Notes under the pieces: model-generated
Told to the model about the DNA's origin: nothing
Databases searched by the model: none
What the model saw: only the letters and a program-made list of their open reading frames with translations
Program-made: the position numbers and the translations under genes
Assembly (NCBI RefSeq): GCF_035046485.1
Contig: NC_085136.1
Span: 160,763,963-160,827,962, forward strand
DNA: 64,000 nt
Reading direction: 5' to 3'
From: Aedes albopictus
Lineage: Eukaryota > Arthropoda > Insecta > Diptera > Culicidae
Part shown: positions 11,985 through 24,748 of the stretch, one piece after another
How the letters are laid out: every line of letters starts with the position of its first letter
Numbering within the stretch: the first letter of the stretch is position 1

Positions 11985-13075
11985 GCTGATTGGATAGCTT
12001 CATATGCCCATTGGCATTGCCCAATCTACTAGAGAGAACACTGACTTGATTAATGAACTAATTACAAAGGGTTACCCTTTTAACAGACTGAGACCTTTTG
12101 AGCGGTCCTTCATTGGCGAATGCAAGGCTGGTTTTCGTGAGGGCAGATCAACGACCGATCAAATGTTCAACCTGTGCATGATCCGATCGTAGACAAATTT
12201 CGTTTTTGACTATTGATTCGAATTGACTACATCATTCGTGACATTGGATGGATTAAGCAGGGTGACGCTCTTTCAAATTTACGGTTTTACCTTGCACTCG
12301 AAGAAGCGATTTGGAGATCTGGCGTGCAGAGGAATCCAGACACTATCAATCACACGTATTATATGTATAATGTTTCTTGGCATTGCCGGCGGTATTGTTC
12401 TAATCGGTATCGTGGGGAAGTGAAGGGAGTTTGTGCTCCTCTGAAGAAGACGAGATCGACCAAGACGAAGTACACTGTGGTGCATAATTGATCGGACAAA
12501 CGCCGATTTTCATACAAAATGGCCAAGTTTGAGATGCTGTAACTATGGTTTGCTTTGGTGGATTGAGCTCAATTTTTGACACGGAACTACGAATATGCTG
12601 AATTTTGTGTATACAAAGTATAAAATGTTTTTGTTCACAGGTCTGGGCTTGGCAAGGCGTTGAAAATATTGCAAAAGTGATCGGACAGCGGCACGCATGT
12701 AAATCAAAGGGGTACCGCTGTCCGATCACTTCTGCAATATTTTCACCGCCTTGTCACGCCCAGACCAGACGTGTCAAAAATTGAGCTCAATCCACCAGAG
12801 CAAACCATAGTTACAGCATCTCAAACTTGGCCATTTTGTATGGAAATCGGCGTTTGTCCGATCAATTATGCACCACAGTGTACGTGTTTGTAGGTAGAGA
12901 CAGAAGCAAGTATAGTGTTAATAGTACTGAAGCTGTGATTGATGGGAATATGTTCAAAATTGTCAAAGAATTTGTGTATCTTGAAACACTTATGGCCTGT
13001 TATAATCACGTTTTCAGTGAACTGAACAGGCGTACCGCTACTGCTAATTTAGTATTACGTAACCAGCTTAGGCGA
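11985..13075 (+). pseudogene. RTE-like LINE RT pseudogene, split by a MITE
   Basis: This is a decayed relative of the RT at 5500-6778. It retains ECKAGFREGRSTTDQMF (about 12120-12165), FVTLDG and KQGDALSNL (about 12235-12280), and the STKTKY stretch just before the MITE at 12473. After the MITE it resumes with GRDRSKY and FKIVKEFVYLETL, ending near LRNQL. The palm motif is deleted and several frame changes are present. It is non-functional. Confidence 0.8.
12473..12880. mobile_element. Foldback MITE with TA target duplication, CACTGTGG ends
   Basis: The termini CACTGTGGTGCATAATTG and its exact complement lie at the two ends. The similarity runs inward through most of each half, with an extra ~50 bases in the left arm. 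TA flanks both sides (12471-12472 and 12881-12882). The insertion interrupts the RTE pseudogene between KTKY and GRDRS, so it is younger. It has no coding frame. The TA target and CACTG terminus suggest a Tc1/mariner-superfamily derivative. Confidence 0.85.
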
Positions 13076-13818
13076 TGCCGGTGATGGTGAATTAGTTTAA
13101 CCGAACGTTCAAGCCCGCTCATCAGAACCAATTCGCCACTCAAATTGCGCTTTTGGATGAGTTGTGGCGTGATTTTCTTTCAACCCAGGACGAAACTGAA
13201 ATTTTGGAGGACAGTGAGGAACATTTCTCCGGAGAGAGAGACGAGATTTCCATCTGTTGTACCTCGATTTGAAAGGGTCGTTGCAGAGCAAACTCCCTGC
13301 TAAGCGGCCGGCAACACCCACACATCTTCATGCACTGTCTTCGGTTTGCGCCCTGCCGGTCCAAACAATAACCAATGTTCGGCTGCCGGAGATTAAAATA
13401 CCTAATTTTGGATGCAAGATTGACGAACCGTGCTGTCAAATCGTATGCGACAACTACACAGGTACCATTTCGCGATCGTTTCGTCTCGTTGATTCATTTT
13501 GATCAACAGTTGATAGCAGTGCAAAAGATGAACTGTTTGCGCTTATCGTTGACGGCGGAGCAGCTCGTATTGTAGTTACATTTTATATTTCCACCGATGA
13601 TTATCGAGTTGTGTGACTTCTTTTGAAGGATTGTTTCGAGAATCCTAACTTGCTTATCAATCGACGCATGTCGGCATTGTTGGCGATCAGTCCCATAAAG
13701 AAGAAGTCCGCTTCAGGACTATCGAAGCTGTCCGACAGCTTCGATCGCCATGTTCAGTTGCTGAATAAGCTCGAAACAGTGGAGCAACACAGGAACTCGT
13801 TTCTCATTGAGCGATTAA

Positions 13819-13905
13819 CCCTCCTAGGATGTTAAGCTAGGTGCACCACGATGGCACGTTCAGCGAACCTGTCTGGGTCATATTGACCCCAACATCCTAC
13901 TGGGG
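13819..13905. mobile_element. Tiny TTAA-flanked MITE (piggyBac-type target)
   Basis: An 87-bp insert is bounded by TTAA at 13815-13818 and 13906-13909. Its ends are CCCTCCTAGGATGTT on the left and, as complement, CCCCAGTAGGATGTT on the right. It interrupts the gag reading of the BEL/Pao pseudogene just before WESY. The CCC start plus TTAA target is typical of piggyBac-derived MITEs. Confidence 0.8.
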
Positions 13906-15170
13906 TTAAGCAGTACCCTGGACCATGGCTCACTGCGGGAGTGGGAATCTTATTTGGACGATGGCCCAGAGACTCACTTACAAGCAACTTATCGACTTCA
14001 TTCAGAAAAGATCGCGATACCCAATCAGAGTCAAATCCGTCAAAACCACGCCTCACAGCTCACGTCGCTTCTGACAACGTGAAAAAGTACCCTCACTGTA
14101 AGCAAACCCATCTCCTGTTCCACTGCAGCTATTTCACTCTGCCAGAAGCTCCGTTTGAAGCGTTTCAAAAATAACGCGCGTGTCAGTGGGATAGGCCAAT
14201 CCACCGTAAATGTCCACTTCGGCGTAACGCTTTCGCTCACTTCACGCTGATCATCGCTTCACTCTGGATTGCCAATGCCACCACATCAACGTGGTGGATC
14301 TCCAGTTCAACATCAGCCAGAAGATTAACATCATTATCGGCGCTGAACTGTTATTCTCGTTGCTAGAACATCAGCAAATCTCTCTCGCCGCTGGGTGTCT
14401 GCTACTACAGAAAACCGTCCTTATATACATTGTATGCGGGAAAATATCACATCCAGCTCTCGATCCGCCGGCAGTCCAGAACAGTCAAATCTATACTGAT
14501 GAAACGCTCAACAAGCAACTCGAAAGCTTTTGGAAAATCGACATCTTTGACGTCGGGAACAACGTTGCGAAGATCATTGGACGTAATACAGACGGAAGGC
14601 ACATACATTGTCCGTCTACCGCTGCGAGAGGACGTGTTGCCAATGCTCAGCGACTCCTACCAGCTCACATTCCATTACCTCCAGTCTATGGAGGAGAAGG
14701 TCACTGTCGATGAAGGTCTTCGTATTGCCTACCACGAGTTCCTGAAGGGGTACGATAGTCTGGGCTACATGGAAGAGGTGCTTCCGCGCGCGTCGCGAAG
14801 CCCGCAGTTTTTCCTGCTATTCACCGTCCTGGAAGTTCTACTACGAAGACATGCGTAGCATTTGATGAATCCTGTCGAAGCTTTACCAGCTTATTGCTCA
14901 GAGCAGTGCTGTATGTCGGATCAACAGTGCAGCCAGCTCTGTACTCTACTGTCATCAACATCCATCTTACTCGGTACGCTGTCACTGCTGACGCTGAGAC
15001 GATGTTTCGACAGATCTGGGTGCACCTCGACGACCGGAAGTATCAGCAGATTCTCTTCCGGAAGAATCCATCAGAACCAGTCCGCATTTACCAGTTGAAG
15101 ACCGTCATATATGATCTCGCCAGCTCGAAATTTGTTGGCCATTGATGGAGATGCTGCACCAAGCAAGCTT

Positions 15171-15269
15171 CCCAATCAAACAGTGATCGTATAACATGTT
15201 GAATAAGATGTTAAAGTTGAGGCAATATGTGAACATTTTACATGCGCCTAAATGGAGGCATGCGTTCAC
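15171..15269. mobile_element. Half copy of the CCCAGACAACC foldback MITE
   Basis: Starts CCCAATCAAACAGTGATCG and continues through AATAAGATGTTAAAGTTGAGG to the central GCGCCTAAATGGAGGCATGCG. This is the reverse of the copies at 5367 and 48544. The second arm is missing. It lies within the BEL/Pao pseudogene, between the RT and RNase H readings. Confidence 0.7.
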
Positions 15270-15420
15270 TGGATCAAGTCGCAGTCGAATGTCTGGAAAG
15301 TTTTCATCTCAAACCGGATCGTAGAGATCCAACGCGTCACCAAGGACTGCAAGTGAAGACACGTTTCGTCGGAAATGAATCCAACAGACCGGATTTCCCG
15401 AGAGATGATGGCAAGCCAGA

Positions 15421-17720
15421 TTTTTTTCTTTTTTTTTATTCAGGGATTTTCTGCCGTTCATCCCGGGTCGTTAAAAACAGGACAAGCCAGAGGGGCTCGC
15501 CTGGGAAAACTACAGAGGTGGTTCTTAAGACTACTTCACATGACGTTTTTCGAACAGAGTATCATTAACAGAACAGAGTATTATTATGGACTACACAGAA
15601 ACAGCTTAAAAAGACAAAAAAGGATTCCATATAGTGACGGTTGTGGAACTACAAAAAGAAACTCAGAACGGACAAAATCCGAAAATTCACATAAAGTAAT
15701 TAACAAACAAGTACACAGATAAAAAAACAGGATTGGGGACTATTAAAACTAAACATGGAATATTGCACACTTAAATTTTAACCCTCTAATACCCACAATT
15801 TTTTATTTTGATCTAAATATCATTTTTCGTCATCCCAAATCGATTTAAACATGAAGATGATTCTTTTTAATTCTCGATTTCGCGAATTTCAGTTTTTGAT
15901 TTTTCTAATTTTTATTTTTGAACATCCCCACACTTTTTTATTTTTCCTGGAAGCTAATTTGGGGAATGGATTTTTTGAGATGAAAACATTTTAAGATTTT
16001 ATGATTATTGTTGAAATATGATTATTTGATTTTTTTTCACAGAAAATTTTATTTTCCGTATAATTTTAGGGAAAATAATTTAAGAGTGTATTCGATTCCC
16101 ATAAACAAGGATAGAATGATTTGGGAAAAAATTAAAATATGTTAATTGTAGCGATTCAATACAAAATAAACAATGACTTCTAACAGGTGACTAAAACATC
16201 AATTTTTCAATGATTTTTAAAAAATGTAAATACGCTTTTAAATACACCAAAATTCATTCTGAGATGTACAGAACAATCCTAAATATCAGCCAAAAATATA
16301 AAAAAAATGATTTTCCACGAAACAAAAATTACAAAAATGCTCAAACTATACCCCGTCTAAAGGCGGGATTGGGTATTAGAGGGTTAAAATAAAGGCCGGC
16401 GTCTTTGATAAAACATAGCAACGCCGCGAGTGTTGATGGTTCATCACCAAGGGCCTCGCGGATACTACTCGAAATCTCGTACAGCTGCCTGGGGCCCTCG
16501 TATGCAGGGCAGACGCAAATAAAATGCTCCACCGAGTTTTTTTTCTGTATTAACGAGACTTTTAACCCTAGGCTAGTTCATCTCGGGCTCCACCGACCGA
16601 GTTGTCTAGGGGCTGTCCATAAACCACGTGGTCATTTTTTTGAGACTTCTCGGTCCACGAGTCTATGCTTTGTTTCACTTTCCTCAGATATGATCTACTA
16701 GATTGTGACCATTCCTTTTGCCAGTTTTCGGGCAACACCGACTGAATCCAGCGCTTGGCGTCCTGATACCGCAATGCACTGGTACCCAAAGGAGTGTTAC
16801 TCCGGGTGGTGTGCACTTTATTATTCCCTGAATCCATGGATGACGGGGTCTTTTAGATTGTAGGGCCGAGATGCAGCTTACCGAGTCCGTGACTATCACG
16901 ATTGGTTGATTTGCCGGCGTTGTAGCGGGAACGAGGAGCCTGTGTGCTTGCAAGAAATGGGTTAGTCGCCGGTTTACCATTCGCTCGGCTACTTTGGCGA
17001 GGCAGCATGTAAGGGAAATAGGCCGAAAGCTGGACGGTTCGTGTGTCCGGTTGCCAGGTTTTGGTATTGGCACGACTAGACTCTCACTCTATTCGCGAGG
17101 GTAGGAGTCGCCACTCCACATAGAATTTAAAAGCTTAAGCAGGACAAGCTTGCTAGGATCCTCCAGATTTTTAAGCAAAGGGTATCCCACATCATCCGGT
17201 CCCGCTTATTTTCCACAGCTACGGCTTAGGGTGTATTGCAGATCGCCGAAGGAGAAAGGTTTATTGATGTCTAGCTGCGTGTTATCTACAGGGACGCGGA
17301 AATTCACTACGTCGATTGGTACAGCACCAGTCCGGCGAACAAAGTCCGGGTCGTGATTGTCAAACGCTGATAGCTCAGCAAAATATTTAGCGACGCCGTT
17401 TGAATTCATGGCCGGGTCCGTGGTGTTGGACTCATTTAAGCATACCGTGGCAGGTGCTGCAAGGCGTTTTCTGGCAAGTCAGATCTAGAAGGACGCTTGG
17501 TGGTGGCATGGACCAAATTTCCTCAAATCCTTCGTCGACAGTTGGCCCGAGTGTGTGGTTTCGATGCCGGATCTTCCGGATTTGCAACAGGAAGCCTGTC
17601 CGTCCAGTGCCCAGTCATCGCTCTGCACAGCGCCACCGTCGGTTCAATACTATACGAGCTATTCACGGTCTTATCCACGCTAACTCGTGTCGTAGCACGA
17701 TGCTAACGATTTTTCAACAA
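15421..17720 (-). pseudogene. I-like LINE with RNase H, deleted and split by a TTAA MITE
   Basis: On the minus strand, an N-terminal RT part reads KPFSFGDLQYTLSRSCGK (about 17210-17260) and then PIPKPGNRTHEPSSFRPISL (about 17010-17070). After a large internal deletion comes an RNase H part: VIVTDSVSCISALQSKRPR (about 16840-16900) and VTLLWVPVHCGI. The C-terminal EHFICVCPAYEGPRQLYEIS lies at about 16470-16530. A Cys-rich tail and RNase H after RT fit I-clade or related LINEs. The untranslated 3' end continues past the MITE to an A-rich tail, seen as a T run at 15421-15440. Deleted and non-functional. Confidence 0.7.
15782..16383. mobile_element. 602-bp TTAA-flanked MITE, CCCTCTAATACCCA ends
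   Basis: TTAA lies at 15778-15781 and 16384-16387. The first 14 bases CCCTCTAATACCCA are exactly complemented at the right end. The interior is AT-rich without a transposase frame. It sits within the 3' end of the I-like LINE, next to the GLYFN reading. A piggyBac-type non-autonomous element is the natural reading. Confidence 0.9.
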
Positions 17721-18980
17721 TGCAAGGCTCCCACGGAGCGACCGCACCGTTGCACAGTGATGCGAGGGCGGCGAAAAGTCAAAAAATCAACTTTCAGATA
17801 TGGGTCCTGTATTATTTTTGTACTATTTCTATATATTTCGAGAGCTTATTACCAAATTTTCAAAAAGATTGGACCGAAATTGATTTTTTTACAGCATTAC
17901 ACAGTATGTGTTGAAAAGTGTTGCATTTTTAGTTTCTTTGTAAAGTGTATGGGGAAACGAAAAAAAATTCAACTAAGTGTTCAAATATGAGGACGCAGTT
18001 GGACACATTTCACGCTATGCTTATTTTGAAGTTTTTCATGTCGTCTTTCAGAAAATCAATGGGTCATCTTGCGCAAACTTGCGCAACATATGTTTCAAGT
18101 CCCTTGAACATAGAGTATGATAAAATATTTAGTACAAAATAATACCGTCCGTGCCTAGACTTGGTATGCATACAGGGTAAAAGCATCTGTTTAAATGTGT
18201 TCTTTTTTTTTTTTCATTTGTAGCTGAAATTGGCGATGTTCAAAGATTTCATTGCATTTTTCTGTTATTCACTTGAGCCGTCCAAGCTCACACGTCCTTG
18301 AGTTTAACGGAGCCGTATATGCAGTTCGAATGAAGGCAGTCGTTAACTCTCTTAGTATACTAGGGTCAATATGACCCGAATTCGAATATAAAACAGGCAT
18401 ATCTTAATTATTTATGCACGGAGACTTATTATTCTGGGGTAACATAAAACAGCATCAACATTTTCGATAAAGTGTAAACCTTACGAGCTAAACTAAAAAC
18501 TAACAAATAATACACCAGGGTAATAATATTATTATATAAACGCAGAAAATCAAACCCTTACAGCCCAGTGACATTTTAACCAAACAACACCATTTTATAT
18601 ATCATACGATTGAAAATTTTGTTAAGAACTCGATGTTGAAGTGACAAAATTTATTTGTGGTACAATGATCACCGGGAATCGACTACAAAGTATATCATGT
18701 TGACCATAACACTTACCGCATCTTCAACTATTTTGGTTATATATGAAACCTGGTTTTAAGTAAAGTTAAAAAATATGTTTTGATCCCATAGTGTATTCTG
18801 CTGGCTGAAACTTGGACAGATCATCGATAGCGGAACCTATGCTAGAAAATTTTCGGACGTTTCGTGGTGCCCCAGGGAACTTGTGGCAAGAGACATGTAT
18901 GTAGTAACGCCAAACATGGCGTGTAACAGCTCTTTCGTATGATGTTATGAATGGTTGTGCCTGAACGGATGGGCTTTAGG
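17721..18980. other. Unassigned AT-rich DNA
   Basis: No gene recognised. A TTAACTCTCTTAGTATACTAGG stretch near 18352, followed by GGGTCAATATGACCC, resembles one end of the TTAA MITEs seen elsewhere here, but no partner end is visible. Short open frames at 17720-18142 have no motif. Confidence 0.35.
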
Positions 18981-19345
18981 AGAAAAGGTCGAAGTACAGA
19001 ACGTCTGAAGACAAAAGGTCGAAGGTCTATGGACAAAAGGTCGAATGGACAGAAGGTCGAATGAACAAAAGGTCGAATGGACAAATTGACAAATGGACGA
19101 ATGGACAAAAGGTCGAATGAATAAACAAATTTAGTAAAACATGGTCTGGACAAAAGGTCGAACGTCGAATGTCAAAAGGTCGAAATAAATGAAATAACTA
19201 GGACAAAAGGTCGAAAAGACAAAAGGACGAATGGACTAAAGGTCGAATGGGCAAAAGGTCGAATGGGCAAAAGGTCGAACGGACAAAAGGTCGAATGGAT
19301 AAAAGGTCGAAACAAAAAAAAATAGTACAAAAGGTTGAAAGGACA
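18981..19345. repeat. Minisatellite of GGACAAAAGGTCGAAT units
   Basis: About twenty irregular copies of a 14-18 base unit with core ACAAAAGGTCGAA are strung together with variable spacers and a few truncated units. On the minus strand the array gives repetitive FDLLSIRPF-like readings that are not a real gene. Spacers are not unique, so it is not a CRISPR array. Confidence 0.85.
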
Positions 19346-19929
19346 GATGTTGAATGATGTTGAATTGACATCATAAAGAAGAGAAACAACGGCGATGCGA
19401 CCATCTTTTTTCCTGCTTTATGTTCTCACTGCAACATGACCTGCATCTCTTCAACTTAGAGTTCTTTTAGCACTTCCACAATTATTAAAAGCAGAGTTTC
19501 TTTTGCTTTCCATTGTATTGTATTCGTATATTGCATAATAAGCATAATACCACACTATATCTAGGAAGTCGACTTTTTTTTCTGATCGGAATCGAACCTC
19601 TAATCTGGGCTTATTATAATAGTTGGTGTTTACCTGGTATAAGTGTTTTGAAGAAACAAACGAAATGTAAAACTAATTTAAATGTAATTGTTGTAATGAC
19701 ATATTGAGCAATTTGAGGAACTAATTTATAATTCAATAATTTTTGATAATCAAGCTTAGTTTTTGCTCAATATAATACAAATATTAACAATTGTTTTATA
19801 AAGCCGCGATATATGAAAAAAGGTTTAGACGGTTCCGTATACTTGCACATGTTTGACTTTTGAGTAGAGTCTTGTTTTCTAGATGGCTATCTAGAAAAGG
19901 TGCTGAAATGATTACTTTTAAAATTCTTG
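19346..19929. other. Unassigned; weak tRNA-like B box on minus strand
   Basis: On the minus strand GGTTCGATTCC (19588-19598) is a perfect pol III B-box type sequence, and a loosely A-box-like stretch lies about 45 bases upstream near 19640. This may be a tRNA-derived SINE remnant. No acceptor stem closes, so it is not a tRNA gene. Confidence 0.3.
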
Positions 19930-20480
19930 AAGAATGGTATGTCGCAAGATGGGGTTTGAAAACATCCAAAAAATGTCCGCTTCCCCGAGGGAACCAGGAT
20001 TCCAGAACGGTGCTGAATGTGGCCAATCTGGCCCAAAAGTCCGGAAAAAACTTCTAATGGACCTGTTTTTCAAAATCATGAAAAATGATGTGTCGCAAGA
20101 TGGGTTCCAAAAGTATTCGAAAATTATCCTCTTCCCCGAGGGAACCAGGATTCCGGAATGGTCTTGAAAGTGGCCAATCTAGCCCAAAATTCCAGAAATG
20201 ACTTCTAATGGAACGTGTTTGCAAAATCATGAAAAATGGTGTGTCGCAAGATGGGTTTTGAAAACATCAAAATATTGTCCTCTCTCCAAGGGAACCAGGA
20301 TTCCGGAACAGCCCTGGAAGTGGCCGATCTCGTCTAAAAGTCCGGAAAAGACTTCTAATGGACCTGTTTTTCAAAATCATGAAAAATGATGTGTCGCAAG
20401 ATGGGTTCCAAAAATATCCGAAAATTATCCTCTTCCCCGAGGGAACCAGGATTCCGGAATAGTCCTAAAAGTGGCCAATG
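19930..20480. repeat. Tandem array of a 151-bp unit, about 3.7 copies
   Basis: The landmark GTCGCAAGATGGG recurs at 19941, 20092, 20243 and 20393, giving periods of 151, 151 and 150. A second landmark, CCGAGGGAACCAGGATTCC, recurs once per unit (with a variant CCAAGGGAACC in the third). Units differ by scattered substitutions. This looks like a short satellite block or part of a larger dispersed repeat. Confidence 0.9.
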
Positions 20481-22152
20481 TGACTCATGGGATGTCAAAA
20501 TGTCTTCTTGGTGACTAATTCTAATAAATAACAAAGTTTGATAAGCTGTAAAGGTATATCATTCATGTTAAGACTTTTCGCCACATTTTGTATGGAGCCG
20601 CATCACTGTGCGTTGGTTCACCGACTCCAAAGAAAGGTAAGCATTCGCTCAAAATTCTCGTATAGGTGTAGGTTGGACTTCATGGACGGCCGCGATCACA
20701 TTAGTAGCACGCTTTTGAAGAAGCCAACCTTAAACACTTGCTATATTCTATTGCTAATTTACCAAAATTCTATAAAGATTGTAAGGTCAATGTTCTACTA
20801 ATGCTAATAAAATACTGAAGTAAAATACTGAACTTAGCTCAATTGTTTTGTTGTATTAGAAACATTAGCCAATAAAAGAACCAGAATCCAACCATATTGA
20901 GTGGCTCAGCAAATACTCAATTTGTAATTTTCCCAGTTTTCCCCACAGGGTAATCTGTGATTGAATATCAAATGACAAAAGAGAAATGAAAATACGATTT
21001 AACGCCATCTACTCTGCTTATCCACAGCGTATAAGTGAAAAACGGATTCAATGGAGAAGCCGTCCCAAGTGTCCACGTTTTACAGCTTTTCCTAAAAACT
21101 TAACAATCCCCATAAAGCCATTGCTTGCTTTTGTCGAAAAGTTTCCCCGTTAGTCCAAAGATAAGCAATCCCATATAAACGATGAGAAACAATTCAAGAG
21201 AGATTAAATTTTACACTGGCAGTCGGTGGCAAGCTCCCGATATGATTTGCTAAGGAAGTTTTTTTTTCCGAAATGGGGAGTCAGAATGAGAGCCACTCGT
21301 GCACCCGTTTTGTCTTGTGTTCATCCTATTAGAATTTTTGTTTAATTTCATTTGTTCTTGCTGCTGGCTTGGTGATGGCAGTACATGCGCCATCGTCAGA
21401 CTTCATTTCATTCGGGCGCCGTAATTGCTCGAGTTCCGTCGAATGAAGTGGGGCTTCATTTCTGCTGGAGGAACTGTATCTCTCTGCAGATCAAATCCAT
21501 CAAAATCTCCGAGAATGTGGATCTTGTGTAGGGATGCATTGTTGTACTTACGTACATACCAGCAGAATGCTCAAGGAGCGTAAGCAAGTACACAATCAAA
21601 TATTGAATTGTAGGGTAAATAATGTATTTTGGACAGGCAGAGGACAACGTTAGTAAAAAATATCGCTTAACTTCCTTGAAAACCAATCGATTATCTGTAT
21701 GACTGTACTTTGCGTTTCTGGGGATAAAAACCTTAACGTAAAATGCTTTTGTGAAAATCAACATTTCTTTTTTGCTGTACACACTTATTTTAGAGTCACT
21801 TGTTCAGCTGTTCTATTTGCGCGTAACCCTTCATTTGATACTCTGCTATTTGTTTCTTCAGGTTGGCTGTTAGCTCCGGATCTGGAATCCTCCAGGAGTT
21901 TTTTTTGGGAATCATCCAAGAGTTCCTTGATTGAGATTCAGGTTTAATTATCAGATCAAATTCTCCAAAGAATATCAGTCTAAAAACTCTTGTGGGAATC
22001 CCTTAAGGTACTTCTGACGAACTTCCGGAAGAAATTCTCAAAAGGAATCCGTGAGGGAATATAGAGAAGTCCACAGAAAGTGATCGTAGAGTAAAACATT
22101 TTTCAGCAATCATGTGAATAAAAACCCAGATTAATCAACCTAGTGGTGATAG
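20481..22152. other. Unassigned DNA, no gene recognised
   Basis: No motif-bearing open frame, tandem array or paired inverted repeat was found. The minus-strand frame at 21456-21782 has no recognisable content. This may be unique host sequence. Confidence 0.4.
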
Positions 22153-22370
22153 TGCCTTTCTCGTGGAATATGTACTCATGAACTTTTCGTCGACGTTAGC
22201 CAAAATGTTCCTGAATCCTAAAAACACTTTACATAGAAAAGTAACAATTTTAACAAAGCCATCATCGATTTTTGAAACTTATTGATGATACATATTCCGA
22301 TGCCTATGTTCAACAGCAAAACGGAGCAGAAAAATATCAGACCACTCAGTTGACTGCTTGACCACCTTAA

Positions 22371-22453
22371 CCCTAGTCGTGTATTGGAGTTATTATGACC
22401 CCATTCCATCCAATACGCCAGCGGGGTGAGCGTCAGCTAATGCATGAAGAAGG
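22371..22453. mobile_element. 83-bp TTAA-flanked MITE
   Basis: TTAA at 22367-22370 and 22454-22457 bounds a short insert starting CCCTAGTCGTGTATTGG and ending AAGAAGG. Inside is a TATGACCCC motif also seen in the TTAA element at 13819. The terminal inverted repeat is weak, so this call leans on the TTAA pair and internal similarity. Confidence 0.5.
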
Positions 22454-23000
22454 TTAACTTTATTCACAATCACAATTCACTTTGTGATCTTCGCCAATGT
22501 TTATTTCAGCACACTTTGGGCTATATTTTATTATCATTGGTAACACGATTCATGTAAAATTTGTCCTTCCTTCGAGAAAAATACAGAAAATGTAAATTTT
22601 CCATTCAAATTTCAATCGCAATGAGAAGAGTGAGGGCTCAACCAGCCGCACCCAAATTGTGAGCAGTAATTTTAGAAGCAAAGGAGATTGAAGATTGAGA
22701 AACTGTATAATGTGTAGATGCGATTAAATTATATTTTTTCCATGTTGATCCATCCTACTATACATTTACACCGCAGGAATCTGAAATGGTGTGATTTGAA
22801 GAGATCGCTTTGGTCACGATTTTGTTCCCTTGCGTATATGAAGACTTTGACCATTTCTTCATTTATAATCTTACCCAACGTTTACATGCTATCAAAAAAG
22901 CCACAATTTGATTTATCGCTTTGACATTTATTTTGTTCACTTTTATAATTCCGCTATTTGATGTGCAGCTTGCATGGGTTTTGTTAAATTTCATATTTGA

Positions 23001-24540
23001 CCACTTCCGGCGGGACACCTGGAACCGATTCCGGTTGTCTCAAATATGGTCTGAGACTATGTTTTTGTCAACTGTTCATCGGGTTACCTGAAAAGCCGAA
23101 AATTAATGTGATCTGAGGCTATTTTCTTGCTAACCGTTCGGCAAATTTTTGAAAACGCTGCGATTTTATGCATGCATGATTTTGGTTCACTTTTATTAAA
23201 TCACTTCCGATGGAACATCCGCAACCGATTCCGAAATATTATTACAAGTTCTAGATGTGGCCTGAAACTATTTTCTTGTTGACCGTTCATCAGATTAGCA
23301 AAAACGCCGCTATGGTTTAGTTATCTTCTATATTTTACCACTTCCGACGCGTTACTCGTCTTGTCACCAGTTCTGGAACACAACCGGTTCTCCCAAATAT
23401 GGTCTGAGTCTATTTGTTGGTTAACCGTTTATTTTGTTACTGAATAAGTCATTGATATGTCGCATGTATTGGTTCTCTTTTACATTTGACCATTTCTGGC
23501 GGGACACCCGTAATCGGTTCCGTAACGCACTGATATGGCTTGCATCTATTTTCCTGCAACTGTTCATCATGTTACCTAAAAAGCCGGGATTTGAGGTATC
23601 GCATGCATGGGTTTGGTGTCACTTCCGGCCCGGAACCGGTTGCGGAACACTACCGATAGTCTCTTAAATAGTCTGAGCCTATTTTCTTGCTAACGTTTAT
23701 TAGGTTATCAAAAAAGCCATGGGTTTGGTTCAATTTATGTTTAGCCGCTTTCGGAGGGAAACCCGGAACTAGTTTCGGCACTACTGACAGTCCATAATGT
23801 GGTCTTAGCCTACTTCCTCAATAACCGGTCATCAAGTTGTCGTAAAAGCCGTGATTTGATGTGCCGCATGCAAAAGTTTTGTCAACTTTTATATACGGCC
23901 ACTTCCGGCGGAACACCCGGAACCGGTTCTGAAACACAACCGGTTCAGATATGGTCTGAGACTATTTTCTTGCAAACTGTTCATCAGGTTATCGAAAATG
24001 CCGCAGTTTGATGTGTCGCATGCATGGGTTTGGATCACTTTTATATTTGACCACTTCCAGCGGGACATCCGGAACCGGTTCCGATACACTACCGGCTCAG
24101 ATATGGTCTGTGTCTTTTTTTATGCCAACCTTTCACTGGGTTATCAAAAAAGTTGCGCCTTGATATATCGCTTGCATGGATTTGGTTCACTTTTATATTT
24201 GGCCACTTCCGGAGGGACATCAGGAACCGCTTCCGGAACACAACCGGTTCAGATATGGTCTGAGACTGTTTTCTTGTCAACTGTCCATCAGGTTGTCGAA
24301 AATGAAGCAATTTGATGTGTCGCATGCATGGACATGATTCACTTTTATATTTGGCCACTTCCGGCGGGACTCCCGGAACCGGTTCCGGCCGGAACACTAC
24401 CGGCTCAGATATAGTCCGAGACTATTTTCCTGCTTACCGTTTATCATGTTTTTTAAAGTGCCGCGGTTTGATGTGTCGCATGAATAGGTTTGAAGCGTTT
24501 TCATATCTGGCCCCTTCCTGGGGTACCGATCCGGAACACC
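23001..24540. repeat. Satellite-like block, ~152-bp units with CACTTCCGGCGGGA core
   Basis: The core CCACTTCCGGCGGGACACC, with variants, recurs about eleven times. The later units are spaced near 152 bases (about 23900, 24053, 24206, 24357). Each unit continues with a GGAACCGGTTCCGG palindrome, an ATATGGTCTGAGAC stretch and TTGATGTGTCGCATGCATGG. Early units are more diverged and irregular than late ones. Short open frames in the block are by-products. Confidence 0.85.
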
Positions 24541-24682
24541 TAAATGGCCATAACTCCGGAACGGCTGGACCGATCCGAACCATTTTCAATAGGAAACAAT
24601 GGGACCATATTCCGCGTCGAATAAACCGTTGGTCATTAAAATCGGTTGAGGTTTACTGCCAAAAAGTGATGTGAGTTTTTTT

Positions 24683-24748
24683 GTACACACACATCTCACA
24701 CACACACATACACACACACACACATACATACACACGCACACACAGACA
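24683..24748. repeat. CA/CATA microsatellite
   Basis: An impure run of CA dinucleotides with interspersed TA and CG steps. It lies in the right part of the 2.7-kb repeat, where such a run is probably part of the element. Confidence 0.9.

Larger units (their letters stand above)
13095..15420 (+). pseudogene. BEL/Pao LTR retrotransposon gag-pol pseudogene
   Basis: The reading order fits BEL/Pao. A gag part reads VRLPEIKIPNFGCKI (about 13380), then NPNLLINRRMSALLAISP (about 13640) and SDSFDRHVQLLNKLE. A protease/linker part reads INIIIGAELLFSLLEHQQIS (about 14310-14370). An RT part reads YVGSTVQPALYSTVIN (about 14910) and MFRQIWVHLDDRKYQQILFR (about 15004). A late segment reads KVFISNRIVEIQRVTKDC (about 15300), typical of the RNase H end. 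Frame changes, stops and a missing middle make it dead. No LTRs were found. Two MITEs sit inside it, and an I-like LINE tail begins at its right edge. Confidence 0.8.

Noticed and set aside
18981..19345. CRISPR-like repeat array
   Set aside because: Units are nearly contiguous and the spacers are not unique or of fixed length; the genome is eukaryotic.
18842..19404. Minus-strand open frames with repeated FDLLSIRPF wording
   Set aside because: They are translations of a minisatellite, with no start or domain context.
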